Shown here piece after piece: positions 45,602 to 57,310 of a stretch of 64,000 bases of DNA. How positions within the stretch are numbered: position 1 is the stretch's first letter; every line of letters begins with the position of its first letter. The stretch lies in contig JAODTK010000665.1 in NCBI GenBank assembly GCA_026419785.1, positions 124,001 through 188,000 on the forward strand. The letters run 5' to 3'. The notes below the pieces were generated by a model that saw nothing but the letters and a program-made list of their open reading frames with translations, had not been told where the DNA came from and did not search any database. Position numbers and translations under genes: made by a program. This DNA comes from Sclerodactyla briareus. Its lineage: Eukaryota; Echinodermata; Holothuroidea; Dendrochirotida; Sclerodactylidae.

Positions 45602-47281
45602 TCCCCCCAGTTCGCCAAATTTGTTGGTGAAGCCATGAACAAAATGTACACCCCTCATCACATTTTTAAAATAAAATGTCCTAATAAGATTGAGAAGACC
45701 CCGCCAGGATGCAGACTGACCTCTATGTCATTCAACAGTACTGAATATGGTACCGATACACAGTAACATTTGACAATGCGACTGCCATGGATAAGCCCCC
45801 CTCTCACCTCTTCACTTGGTCTACCTCTTCTCTTGCCTGGGAGCATTCTTTCTCTGCATCCTTCATTCAAGCAAACATTCAGAATACTACGGCTTCCTAA
45901 CCGGAAATTATTGATCATCTCTCTCAGTCTATGTATTCCAATTAGCTTCTTAGATCATAACCCCCTCCCCCCAACCCCACCCAGGCAACTCTGCCTTTCC
46001 TTATGTGGCCAGGTGGGGGCGCTATTGTGTCTCCATCCATAGCCCATCCCTAGATTCCAAAACCATACCAATAACTTGACCCCATCAAATGCATTACCAT
46101 TAGCGTTCGTCCTATGATTGGATGACCCATTTCATATACATGTACTGTGACGTATGTCTCACTGTAGGCCAAGGTGAAGTTCTTGCCAAACTGTGATGAA
46201 ACAAATGCACAAATGTGAATTCATTGTCTAGGCCAGGATTCTACTTGTGGTCCTTTTCACAAATACCAGTACAGGTTAAGGTGGTCATTTTTCAACTAAT
46301 CAAGTGCTAGCAAGTACCCCTTGGAAAACACTGCACCACTGGGGCTAGGCCTAGTACTGGTAGGCCACTTCGTAGGCCTGAATTGCTATAAAGTTCATTT
46401 AAAATACGTTCTTGATTGACATAGGCATAACTACTTCATGACAAATAGCCAATGAAGCATTCAATGTACATGTAAATAAGTGTACTGAGAACATTCCTCA
46501 TTCAGGGACTGTGCAGTCAATGTCAGATCAACTTTCGCGAAACTGGTACGATGTCCAACGTCAACCCTCTGGAAAATCGAAACAAATTCATGTTCATGGT
46601 TCATATAAAGATAAATGATAGTCGTTTGGCTACTGCAGTAACTAACATAATTCAATTACCAATTACTGCCCCTCATCCCCAGTAAATTAGTGATTGAAAT
46701 CACTAAATATTCACCTCTCCTTCTCTTCTAAGTATATCTGATAGTCGTGCCAGTATACTTTACTTCTATCACAGTTTCGTATTGGGGTAGCATACGTAAC
46801 AGGGCTCCCATGTTTATAGGCCGCGTTCTTTTATATTCATTCATTCTTCATCATGTTCAGAGTTCAATATATTAGGATTGGATAAAAATTTGTTGATAAG
46901 GCCTAACGATACGGCTTTGAAAATTGTGGAAGCCACAGGATACTTTTCAGGTTTGAACAGACACATAACAATTATTTGGAGCAATTTGATTGGCTAATGC
47001 CTTATATATCCACTGTCAAATACAGGCATTCTTGAAGTGAACCAACACGAATCAGTTACCAGGCTTCTAACACCTTGCCTCCTGTACTGTGGCTACTGTG
47101 AGTGACTGCCAACAAATTGAAGCTAGCAACAATGCTGGGCCCTGGGCTGTTTCCCACATTGACCAAGAAATTAAAGGCCCACTCCACTTGCTAGTTCATA
47201 GCAAAGCTCACACATGAATTGCAGGATGTTTTTCACTGAACTAAAAATGATCAAGGAAAATAACAACACCAATATTTTTCC

Positions 47282-47430
47282 TGGTCTCGAAGCGAGACTG
47301 GAAGAATTTCCGAGACCAGAAGGGTTCGAGACCGAGATCGAGACCACAGGGTGTCGAGACCGAGATCGAGACCGAGACCAGCAAAAAATGGTTCGAGACC
47401 GAGACCAGTCTCGAGGGACACTACAACAAC
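47282..47430 (+). repeat. GAGACC-rich block 2
   Basis: GAGACC hexamers with 'AGGGTGTCGAGACCGAGATC' and 'GAGACCGAGACCAGCAA' as in block 1. Small palindromes occur at its edges (GGTCTCG-AAG-CGAGACT and CGAGAC-CA-GTCTCG). It ends 'GGGACACTACAACA', the inverse of the TGTTGTAG that begins block 1. Confidence 0.9.
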
Positions 47431-48406
47431 AATGATAGTGAAGGTTCCATATTTAGACTTTCTGTTCTACACAAGTGTCCAGGTGGTTGTGACAATCGAT
47501 GGACTGTGACAATAGCTGGCTGTGTATGCATTTGCATAGCACCCAAGCATTTTATTTAAAAAAATTGGTCCATTAGTCCATGATGCATGAAGTTTTGCGC
47601 CTGAGTATTTGTTATGAGAAGCCTCAAGGGCCTCGTTCTAGGGTATATGCTATCAACCAGACAGGAAACATGACGTCAGTGAGGGAATTTCCCCACCTTA
47701 ATTTTGAAGCCATGATTGTAAGATTGTCACTGTTATAGGTTCGAAACAATGTTTTCACTTTGTTCGCATTTCTAACATAAGGACAGAAGATGTTCGGTGT
47801 TGTACTGCATCATTTTCACCCACTTTCTTATTTCATTGATTACTCACATCGGAAAAATATGAAATTTCAACAACATTCTAGATGGTCATACAGGTTGTGG
47901 TCTGGTGTTCATGGATTACACAGAGCATTGCCTATTTCCAAATTGTGGATTGATTTTTCCACATATGCACACTAACTACGAATGTAGCAATCACATTATA
48001 GATCTGTGGATGCTTAACCCCATAAAAGATGCCCATTCCAGATTTTTGGATTGTGTTAGGTTGCTGAGAACATCCTCTCTCTGCCCTTGGTCTTCTTTCT
48101 CATCACAAGATGAAAGCTTTCTGTATTGATTTGCTCAATTTTTGCCACCCTTGAACTACCCTTATAGCCTTTATAAATGTTTGTCCCCCTGGTGGTGGTT
48201 GACTGTTTTTTGTGATACAATAAAATGCAAGCTTTTCACCTTTTTTACCAGCCTAAATAAACACAGATACCTGTTGCTTGATATATGCATTGAAGCAGAG
48301 AGGTCTGGCCACACCAGTGTCAAACTACTCAGTGCATAGGTAGATCAGCAGTAGGGAGAATCCTAGGGAATCGTAATTGTCATATCCCATGAGTATGGCT
48401 ATGTCC

Positions 48407-48503
48407 CAGAATGTTAGACACTCTAATCAATACGATTCAGGAAAACAGAGTTATAGGGTAACACTCTCAGGAGTCCTATTCCATTAGTGTGTCTAACATT
48501 CTG
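48407..48503. repeat. Imperfect 21-bp inverted repeat
   Basis: Arms 48,407-48,427 and 48,483-48,503 pair at 20 of 21 positions (CAGAATGTTAGACAC in the left arm), with a 55-nt loop. It may be a small MITE-like element or a hairpin. Confidence 0.85.
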
Positions 48504-49727
48504 TGATACGATCAGCCTCCCACTCTGCTCCTTCATGCTAAGCTACATCACCATAGCAGCCGGCCAAGATACCTGTGAAATCTTGCTCAAGAGCTTGTGT
48601 GAAGTGGGGTCAGTCACATTGTCTTTTGTACCCAAAAACCTCAATCAGACAGAAAGCACCCAACCTTGATGCATCATTGAAATTTCAGTTGAGATCTCTC
48701 CTATGGTGTCAGAGTTCACCTGCTGAAGAGCAAGTGTAACATACACGTACACACATGTACAAGAAAGTGATCGCTATTTCTCTTCAGAACACTTGCTCAG
48801 GCTCAACAAAAAGAGCCCATTTCTCTGCATTGGTAGCTGAATGTAAGCTACACAGTAGGTCCACCCAGTGTCTTAATATAGCTAGGTCCCACCAAGGACA
48901 AACTACCCTACCAGAATCCAATTGAATCAATAGATGCATCAAGCATTGCTGTCAGCTATGAATATGATGATCCAAATCATTTCGGGCTATTATGGTAGAT
49001 TCACAGCTGACCCTAATTTGGAATCATTTTCCTGTTTGGATCTGCCACCTTGAATTTCTAGCATGAAGTAGGATATTCTTGTGAATAATATTCTAACTGA
49101 AGTATTGACAAATAGATACATGTACATATTTTGTTCATCTTATATCCATGCATAGCATAATGCTGTGCCAGTCTAGCTAGCAGTTGGAGTCCAGTATCCC
49201 AATATAATTCAATTGCTCACATAAATTGAGTCCTTCATTATGTTATCATGCTCATCGCCTATGAAAAATAGATATACATTTGTTTGGCTTGAACTTCTGC
49301 ACCATTTGTGCTCTAGTTGGGTGATTTTTCCCAAGCTCCCAGTCCATGACACTGAAGCTAGCATGCTTGTGGATGAGGTTAGCAATCATGCTCGAGCACA
49401 GGCTTGAAGGGCAACTGCAGGAGGAATTACAAACAGCTAAAAACTAGAGATCATGCAATGATAAATGGTGTCATACTGGCACAACTCTGTGAATATTCTT
49501 TGTCTTTCTATTGAAATTTGCCCATTTATCTCACTTTGAAAATAATTGGTCTAGGAGAAAGAATTGTTATTGCGGGTTGGTACTGTAGATGTTGATAGTT
49601 ACTTGGGTGAGAAAAAAACAAAAAGACTGTTGAGTTATTTAACACGAAGAACCAATGAAATACATAATATGATTATCTGTGCTGTTGAACTGTAAAGTGA
49701 TGCATTATTGTGCAATAGGATTTTCCC

Positions 49728-49850
49728 TAATTTCTCTGCAAAATGGACCAAACATTGACTGAAGGCCAATAGCACCACATGGAAACACCATATTGAAATG
49801 GGGTTCAGACCTGTAGATATAGTTTCTCATTCCCCATAATAGAACCACCT
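49728..49850 (+). repeat. Dispersed repeat pair, member 2
   Basis: Matches 19,490-19,625 in 'CTGCAAAATGGACCAAAC', 'GACCTGTAGA' and 'CATTCCCCA'. Confidence 0.7.
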
Positions 49851-50153
49851 ACATATGTATCCAAACCTTTCAGGCCATTCGAAGCAAGAACATGAATCAA
49901 GGTGAATCATATCGCCAAGAACTGGTGTAGAATTGATAAATTATGAATCACTTTTTGGTAGTTTTATGTGCTTAATTAGACATAGACTTGTGCTCAGGAC
50001 TGGTAATAGCCTCATAAATACCCAGCCCTATATGGCCTAGGAACCCAAAGTCTAAGGTTAGCCCAGGCCTTTAGATCTTATGCAATCAATCTTTAGAATT
50101 AGGACTGTTGAAAGTATGGAGATATGTAAATGAAATGATTCTTTTGTTTTTAG

Positions 50154-50177
50154 CTTATCCTTGAACTGCTCAGTAAG
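50154..50177 (+). CDS. Possible 24-bp microexon (tentative)
   Basis: A strong acceptor (CTTTTGTTTTTAG) and a strong donor (AAG then GTGAGT) bracket 24 bp. In phase 0 these read LILELLSK, in frame with the end of exon g. Both splice signals are better than those of many accepted exons here. No homologous residues are known to me in vertebrate PPP4R4 at this place, and the join to the 55,927 exon still needs an indel. A transcript is the only good test. Confidence 0.3.
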
Positions 50178-50635
50178 GTGAGTGATGATAGATTTATTAC
50201 ACTCTTGTCATTAAAAAGCATGCTCGCCTGGTGACAGTTTTTCACTCACAGAAACCTTGTAGATCATTTCTTGCCTAGTGATAGTACATTTAATTATAAC
50301 ATTGAGTGTTCTCTCATCATTTTGGTCCTGCAGGTGGTGATCAGCAGTTAATATATGTCTCGGGCTCCAAATCACATGGTTTCATAATTCTTAGAAATTA
50401 GGAGGCCTCGACCCTTGGTGCAAAATCCATTCCACAATCATAGGATCAGAATTGACCTTGCTATGGTATCACTCACTATACTATCACATGCCTGGTAATT
50501 TGGTGATACATGCTTGCCTCATGACATCTTTTCCATACAGAATGAAAGTGTGTTTGAGTGTTTACTACATAATTCGTTTTCTAACAAGCGCAATCATGAA
50601 CCTCTTGGTAGCTGCGGGCGAAGACTTGGGTAATT

Positions 50636-50658
50636 TGACCTTTATTGACCTCTGACCT
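50636..50658 (-). promoter_or_regulatory. Clustered nuclear-receptor-like half-sites (DR1 + DR4)
   Basis: Three exact TGACCT words at 50,636, 50,646 and 50,653. On the minus strand this is AGGTCA-G-AGGTCA-ATAA-AGGTCA, that is DR1 then DR4. Function is inferred from the motif only. Confidence 0.4.
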
Positions 50659-50742
50659 TGATGTGGACCCCAACTGGTTTGTCACTCATTATTCACTGTA
50701 TGTACCACATCCATGTATAGCCAACAATGTTTTGAATTTAGT

Positions 50743-50960
50743 TTAAATTATGCAGCTTAGTGTGACAACAACCTCTGATTACCATGGAATGAATTTTCAA
50801 CATATTTGGCCATGTTACATTCACTAAATGTAAGTATGTTCATGCGAATCCATCAGTATTATAAATCAGGCGTAAATTATGCAAATTAGCCTCAAGATGA
50901 CCTCTGATGACTTTAGAATGACTTGCAACATATTTGCATATGCAGATCCAGCATTGTTGA
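50743..50960 (+). repeat. Two-copy tandem repeat, about 129-bp spacing
   Basis: 'TAAATTATGCA', 'ACCTCTGATGAC' or 'ACCTCTGATTACC', 'GAATGA' and 'CAACATATTTG' recur in order at about 50,746 and 50,874. Confidence 0.75.
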
Positions 50961-52193
50961 ATGATTTATATATATAATGTGCGCAAGATTAATATCAGTG
51001 GAGGACTAGCACCACTACTGCATGTTTAGAAGGTATGAACTAAGAGACCAATGGAGGGACATGATGATTGCTCAAGCTGCTGAAAAACTCCCATCCTGCG
51101 TCATATCACAAGATTGGTTGGTGTACCTGGATAAGCCTTGAATTGCAAAGCAACGTGGGTATCTTATTTTTACCATTGTGGGAAATCAGGCGTGCCTGTT
51201 GAAAGAAGGTTCACAAAGATGTTGAAACCCCAACATGTTTGAGTGTTTCCACATAATTTGGTTCCTGTCACCAAGTTCCAAATTATTGCATAAATCGCCA
51301 TGCTCATATCACATGCATGTGAGGTCTAGTGTTCCCCGATCTGTTAGATATCTTTCTGTCCTTGTAGATAATAATAGAATATAATTGTGTGCCAGTCTCG
51401 TGAACAATCTTAGCATGACTACAGTATGGCATGAGGGCTACTGTGTCATATCTTTATGAAGCAGCATGTCTGCCTGGTGCCCCCTCATTTTCTCGCATCT
51501 TATTCAAAAGTGCGTTGATGGCTACAGTCGATGAGTACTGACTAGTCTTTAACATGTGTGGGGTTCTCTTGTCTGTATCATTGTTCATTGTCTACTATTT
51601 TTTCCAGCACTTAGCAGCTATTCATTCTACATACATAACCATTTCCAAAGCATAGAATGAGTTATAACCAAGCATAGGGTGGGTTCCAGTCGTCTGTTAG
51701 TGATGGATAATTACGTCTTTAGCCTTCAATGAAGGGACCTGACTGGCTGACATGCAACACCATTACATCATCTAACAGTGTTAGGAGACTGAAAGTTAGA
51801 CCACGCCCGCTACTAGCTCTGATTCTGTTAACATTAATTATGTCTCTCTTGACAACAAGCTGAATACTTTCTCCCGTTCGAATCGCTGTGCAAAGTTATT
51901 TATCACTATGAACTGTCGACTAAAAGCACTCATAGCCTTGTAATAAAATCAGGGGCTCCCATGTATCCTTTATGGCATTCTCAGTAGGGTGAGCAGTAAT
52001 TTGAACTGCGATTCCATAGTTATGAGGCTTTCATGTTCGCTCACACTCAATTCATCCAACCAGTACATTTCTAGCACCATGAGTTTAGTATGCTTGACAT
52101 CATTTCTGCTTCATTGTGATCCTGTGACTAATTAAAATACAATGATTTCATGTGCGTCACCTTTCATACTCGTGCCATGGTTACTCATTCTGA

Positions 52194-52221
52194 AAGTTGC
52201 TGATCATTTAATCAGCAACTT
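52194..52221. repeat. 11-bp perfect hairpin
   Basis: AAGTTGCTGAT (52,194-52,204) and ATCAGCAACTT (52,211-52,221) flank six bases. It is short, and chance is possible in 64 kb. Confidence 0.8.
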
Positions 52222-55129
52222 AGCTTTTCCCATCCTGGAATGAAGATGTAATTAGCAGGTGCTGACAAAATAAACACGTTTCTTCCTGTGAATAAACGGA
52301 ATGCTGCGAGGAAAAATATTGTTTGTAGTTTTGAGCCTGCCTCACACTGTACAAAGTTGAATGCCGGATTCGTGTGGTTCCTGCTGCTCAGTTTTTGCGG
52401 GCCCTGCAAAACAGGGACCTTTTTTTTTTTTTAAACACACATGGGAGTCACAGCAGAAGTTTGAAGAGGGATTGTTTTCATATTCAAAGGTACGGTCTGG
52501 ACATGCTCTGAAAATTATTGACGGCCCAATTGGATTGTACAAGTCAACACACAAAAAAACTGCCCTTTTGAGTCAACCTATTCCTCAGATCCAACTGCAA
52601 TAAGCCTTAATATTATCTTCGCTATAACAAAGTTATGTGGCCCTCGGGGAAGCTGAACTGTTTGAAACCTTGCCTGGTCCCTGGTCCACAGTTATCTCCT
52701 CCACTAGTTGGTACAACAAAGACTGTGAGCCGTTGCTCAATCTATTAAAGGTAAGGCCGGGTCAGCAAATTCTGAAATGCGAGTGTCTGGCTTTATATGT
52801 CGACTGCTCAGTCAGATGAGTGGGAGTGTGGATAAATGCATTTGGTGTTCACACCACACAAGCTTTACCGAGAAACATGAATGAGTGTTATATTCCTGTG
52901 ATCATTTTGCCAGTATCCTCATTAACAAGACAAAATTCATGTTGCATCACTATACTCATTATAGCATTGCAAGTTGTTTGGAATACATCACTTCATTTGT
53001 GATTTGGTATAGTATCTACGATGGGTGCCATAAAATGGGCACCTTGAGTCGTTGAATAGAAAAATCTTGAAAAAAATCTTTGAATGTCCTATAATTAATC
53101 ATAGCATAGCGTCATAACCATCTCAGAAGTGGGGGGGGGCACATATACTCACCAGCCAAAAAAATACTGTGTGAAAATGAAGTCAATGGGAGAATCCTCG
53201 AAATGTGGGGGGGACAACGTCCCCACCCCACTCCCCCCCCCCCCCCCAGGATTGATTCCCATGAATCAAGGGAATTCAAGAATCTATTTTGTGAGACTTA
53301 CTGGTGAGGTGATCGGGGAATGTACTATATGAGAATCTTCATAAATAGCGTGCCTTTTTCTGCCTGGTGAGATCTTAAGGAGAGATAGTAATTTCCTGAA
53401 TGAGTCACTGTAAGGTTTATCATTCATCAGATTGTTGATTCTGATTTTCTGCCAAATATCCTCTGATTTGAGATTATAGGTGGGTATTAGAACTATGAAA
53501 GTTCTATTCAAAGGTTTCCTAGCATTTATGGGCTTACAGGCTTGTATGGTTCAATGACATACTTGAACTGTAGATGATATATTATTTCCAAAATTTGTAT
53601 CATCCCCAATACACTAGTTTTTCTTAAAGGGTGATTGTCATCCTGTGCATATGTTACTGCTGTCATATGCATGGTGTCACTAAGTGATATTGGGGGGAAG
53701 TTTTAGTCAGAATGAAATGCAAATAATATAATAGAAACATGTAAACCCTAAATATTTTCAAAGCGAAACAGGAATAAGGGGTCTCTCTACGAGTCCCAGA
53801 AAGAATTCAAAAATTGTGTGGCAAATGGCTCTTGAGGCATTTGGACTTGAGGTATGTTTCTAAATTTACCAAATGTATTTGTGGTGAATGCATAAACTCA
53901 TGACAGGACTGTGTGATGTAATTTGTGATTGTTCTCACATAGTGTCCATTGAATTGATCAGTACTAATATGATTCATTTAATAACCATTTGTAAATTGTG
54001 TGGTGTCTGGTGATTGTAATATCTGCCAACACAGATGATGTGCTCATGGATAGTGTCCCGTCAGTGTGATGCTGGATAACGTATATGGAGTCATCGTCAT
54101 CACCATCAAATTACCCTTTATCGTGCTGTGGCTCAGTGAGGGCTCTCTCACACCATATTTCAAAACGGTGCTTCCAGTTTGCATTTCTGACAGAGTTTGT
54201 CAGTTCTGTCATACCTATATTCACCATGACCACTCCTGCGAACCGAAGAGGAGGTCAAGATTGAGTAGAAGACGCTCTGCTAGGTCAAGCTTGTTATATT
54301 GCTGCCTAAAATCTTCATCTGACATGGTAGTCATGGATATGAGGGAATGCATGTAGTTCAGTTGTTGACAAATGTTTAGGTGTGGTGGAGGGTCTTATTC
54401 AGTAGACTTGTACACTTTTAGTCCTGATGTTATTGTAGTAACCCAGAATACTTCAAACTTTTTCGGTTTGATTGTGCATTCAAGTAAAATCTTGAAGCAT
54501 CATGGAGTATTGTCTATGATAAGTGTGCTCATTGCGACAGTGCATCAATTCTACAGCGACTACTGGCACACTGACATCACAGGAAAAACCCTGAATTCAT
54601 TCTATGAGTAGTTTTACAACCTCAGGATATCCTAACATAATAGTTGGTGGTTATACGGTAAGTGCATAAAGTCTATTTTATGTAGTTTAAGAAATGGGCA
54701 GGTCTCCCTTCTTTATTGTATTACAACCTGTTCTCTAGTCACAGAAACAGTGTTGTTACAGAATGCTCTGGAAAATAGGTTTAAAGAAAACTCCTCGTTA
54801 GACCTAGATCCTTACACAACAATGGAAAAGGAGAGTGTATTAATTTTAACCCAGTGTACTGCATAATGCTATGTTTACCATTGATCAAATATTTGTAGGG
54901 GCGATCTGCACAAAAAATTACTGTTTCAATCTAGAAATGTGTATTACGAGTAGTAGAGAAGACCATTGCTCTACAAGGAGTGCTCCACAGGGAGCCCACA
55001 AGGAGGATTTGCTCGATATTGGTTCAAGGATATGAGCAACAGGATTTATGGTTACTGTCTGTCTCGTCTGAATGAAATCAGTTGGAGACTTAGCATCACT
55101 TTTGGTTGTGTGTCGGCGTTGTGTGTGTC

Positions 55130-55860
55130 ACGCTTTTGTTAGCAGATTTCTCCGAAATTTCAACGGTTGCACTAAATTTTGGGGTGGGGGGGGGGGGGGG
55201 AGGCACTGGAATTAGGGTGTGACTGATCTTATAAGATTTCGGTCACCAAAGACCCCTGATTAGGATGGGTAGTTGGCCTATTTGGGTATTTTATTGTTTA
55301 ACCTGTTAGCAGGGATATTCAGAAAACCCGATATGCTATGATGAAATTAGCTTAGTATGTGCTTTGAATTTTGTCAGATCCTAATGAAACTTGGTGCATG
55401 TGTTCTGCGTTTGGTGCAGAGAAAGTCAAATTGGCTTCATGGTCACCGAGTCATTGAGCATATTTTAATTCACATATTTAATGCGTTTTCAAAAGTTGTC
55501 TGGATTTCACAAAACTGCTGGATATGTCCTACTTTTTTTCCGGTTAATTTTATAGTGGCATCAGTTCACTGTAGGCATTTTAGTGTATCCAGTTTGCATA
55601 ATTCATGCGAAATTTCCAAAGTTGTTTATATTGTTATGAAAGTTTGTTTTATGTTATCTACCCTCGTATGAAGATTTTAATTATACAGCTGGGACAACTG
55701 GAGGACATTCATTGTGTCTGATTTGCATAATTTAGGCAAACTGAAAAATTGGTCAGATTCTTGCAAAACTCATCCTTTGGTTTGAATAGTTTTCTTTATG
55801 TTCCATACCTTGCTACAACACACCAAAATTTATAGGCAGGGAACACGTGCCTTTGGGCCT
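55130..55860 (+). repeat. Remote relative of family A
   Basis: 'TTAGCAGATTTCTCCGAAA', 'CTAATGAAACTTGGTGCATG', 'GGATTTCACAAAACTGCTGG' and 'TCAGATTCTTGCAAAACT' follow the same phrase pattern as 32,340-32,760 and family A. Confidence 0.5.
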
Positions 55861-55926
55861 CTGTCAATCCACTACTGAAGCTGACTTATGTGGTTACTTC
55901 TTCCTGTCACTTTCATTTCAACACAG

Positions 55927-56005
55927 AATCCCTAGAATACAAGCCTTGTACAAAGAAGAGGAACGTCAGAGAGAGTGCCGGCACCACTCGGCCTATAATT
56001 TGCCT
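55927..56005 (+). CDS. PPP4R4: PPP4R4-like exon h
   Basis: This 79-bp exon follows a CAACACAG acceptor and ends at GTGAGT in phase 0. In the supported frame it reads IPRIQALYKEEERQ, then RECRHHSAYNLP. The vertebrate protein has IPPQILEQEKKYISV, then RKNCAYNFP. The charged helix and the AYN-hydrophobic-P end agree, and so does the junction to the next exon. The frame requires entry in phase 2, whereas exon g leaves in phase 0. Read in phase 0 the third codon is TAG. An indel or an unplaced small exon upstream is therefore implied. Confidence 0.82.
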
Positions 56006-57188
56006 GTGAGTTTGAAAACCCGCTGACTGACAGTCTTCCTCATGCAGGGTTGGACTGCATGGGTTTTTGGATTTATTCGTCCTAACTCCCTTTAGATTTT
56101 CGTAACCCTATATCTTTTCATCAAGACCTTCTTGAGGCTCACTTCCTAAAGGTTTTCTCTACTCTCGCTGGATTGAGGGCCATGAATTGGCCGTGGCCCA
56201 TTGGTTACCAACCGCTAGTCAGTGTTCAGAATAATCTGGTTCATTTTCCTGAATATTTTCCCCAACTGCCCCTATATTTCTAAATTGTTGTTTTTGTTAC
56301 CACATGCAGTCCTTACTCCATTCTTTGTTTTTCCCCGCAAACTTGTGTTATAGGGCGGGGAAGGTGGGCTTGAGAACGGGATGGAAGGATGCTGAACTAC
56401 CCCTTACTATAATATCCTTTCCAGCGGCAGGCCTCCTCATTTTAAAGGACAATTCCAACCAGAAAATATTTAAATTCATATGAATTGTTGCGCTGTGAAA
56501 ATCATTCAATCAAACTTTTGTTTCATGTTCATGTGATGTTCAGTTATAACGTTACACATTTTTGAAAATTATTAATTTACACTGCTAAGTTGGCAATTTT
56601 GCAACTTGGCAACATTTGAGACATCTATCTACCATTCTGAAGAAATGTTAAGAAATTATCTTACTTCTCCTTAAAAATTGGTAGATATGACATCATAAAA
56701 AGGTTCATTTGCCAAAATCCAAAATCCATAATGAAATTTGAGGAGCCATATCTTCCCAACCAACCGAGCATCAAGCATGCTATGAACCTGGAACAAAGTG
56801 ATTATTTGAATGATTTTTTATTCTCATTAACATTAACACCAAAAAGTATTTATTTGGCTTGACTTTGCCTTTAAGTTTAGGTCGGTTGTTTTGCTTTGAT
56901 GACCTCCCCCATGATAATTGCAAAACGGACATACTTACTTGATTTCACTGCACTGGCCGACAGCCGTTATCATGGAGTAGGACTCACTATAGGTATAATA
57001 ACCTAACAGTCAGGTTCAACAACGCGCAGCAGACTGATAACACCGCCATACAATCGTATAACAGTGTTCCCAATAAATGTGTTATTTCTGGTGATGGGGC
57101 TCAATGATTAATGGTGTAGTACATACAACCAGTAGGAATGGATTGTTACATCTCATCCTCTTGAAACCTCTCTCGCTCTCTTCTACAG
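56006..57188 (+). other. PPP4R4: Intron h-i (1.2 kb)
   Basis: This is AT-rich and shows no coding match. The stretch about 56,440-56,860 resembles 63,180-63,560 near the window end: both have 'TTGGCAATTTTGCAA'-like words, 'catgctaggaac'-like words and a closing 'TTTGCCTTTAAG'-like or 'TTTCCCTTTAAG' word, in opposite or mixed order. It is probably an old dispersed repeat. Confidence 0.65.
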
Positions 57189-57310
57189 TGCATGGTCCTG
57201 TTTGCTGGAGCCAAGACTTCAAGTCTGAGCTCTACTCCAGCTTTTGCAGGCTCTCGTGTGATGACCCTGAAGGAACAAGTCAGGCTCGCTCTTGCCAAAT
57301 GTTTCCAGAG
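57189..57310 (+). CDS. PPP4R4: PPP4R4-like exon i, with two compensating frame breaks
   Basis: The acceptor is TCTACAG and the donor GTAACT, entering in phase 0 and leaving in phase 2. Three frame pieces are needed: CMVLFAGAK, then FKSELYSSFCRLSCDDPE, then EQVRLALAKCFQ. The vertebrate protein has AMIVFVDPK, NFHMELYSTFFCLCHDPE and VPVRYTIAICF. One base is missing near 57,215 and one is extra near 57,272, so the net frame is restored. A frameless reading stays open because the two breaks cancel. The DPE-xxVR motif is again a HEAT signature. This exon supports sequence error rather than decay, because every piece remains well conserved. Confidence 0.92.

Larger units (their letters stand above)
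42485..55926 (+). other. PPP4R4: Intron g-h (13.4 kb, largest here)
   Basis: It contains the two tentative small exons (43,089 and 50,154), two GAGACC-rich blocks (45,203-45,356 and 47,282-47,430) and a 21-C run at 45,581-45,601. It also has an imperfect hairpin at 48,407-48,503, a repeat shared with 19.5 kb at 49,728-49,850, clustered TGACCT words at 50,636-50,658 and a two-copy repeat at 50,743-50,960. A short hairpin lies at 52,194-52,221 and a remote family A relative at 55,130-55,860. I recognise nothing in 42,490-45,200 outside the candidate exon, nor in 51,000-55,100 outside the hairpin. Confidence 0.7.

Noticed and set aside
47214..47435. RDRDRD plus-strand frame
   Set aside because: It is again a reading of GAGACC/GAGATC hexamers, not a gene.
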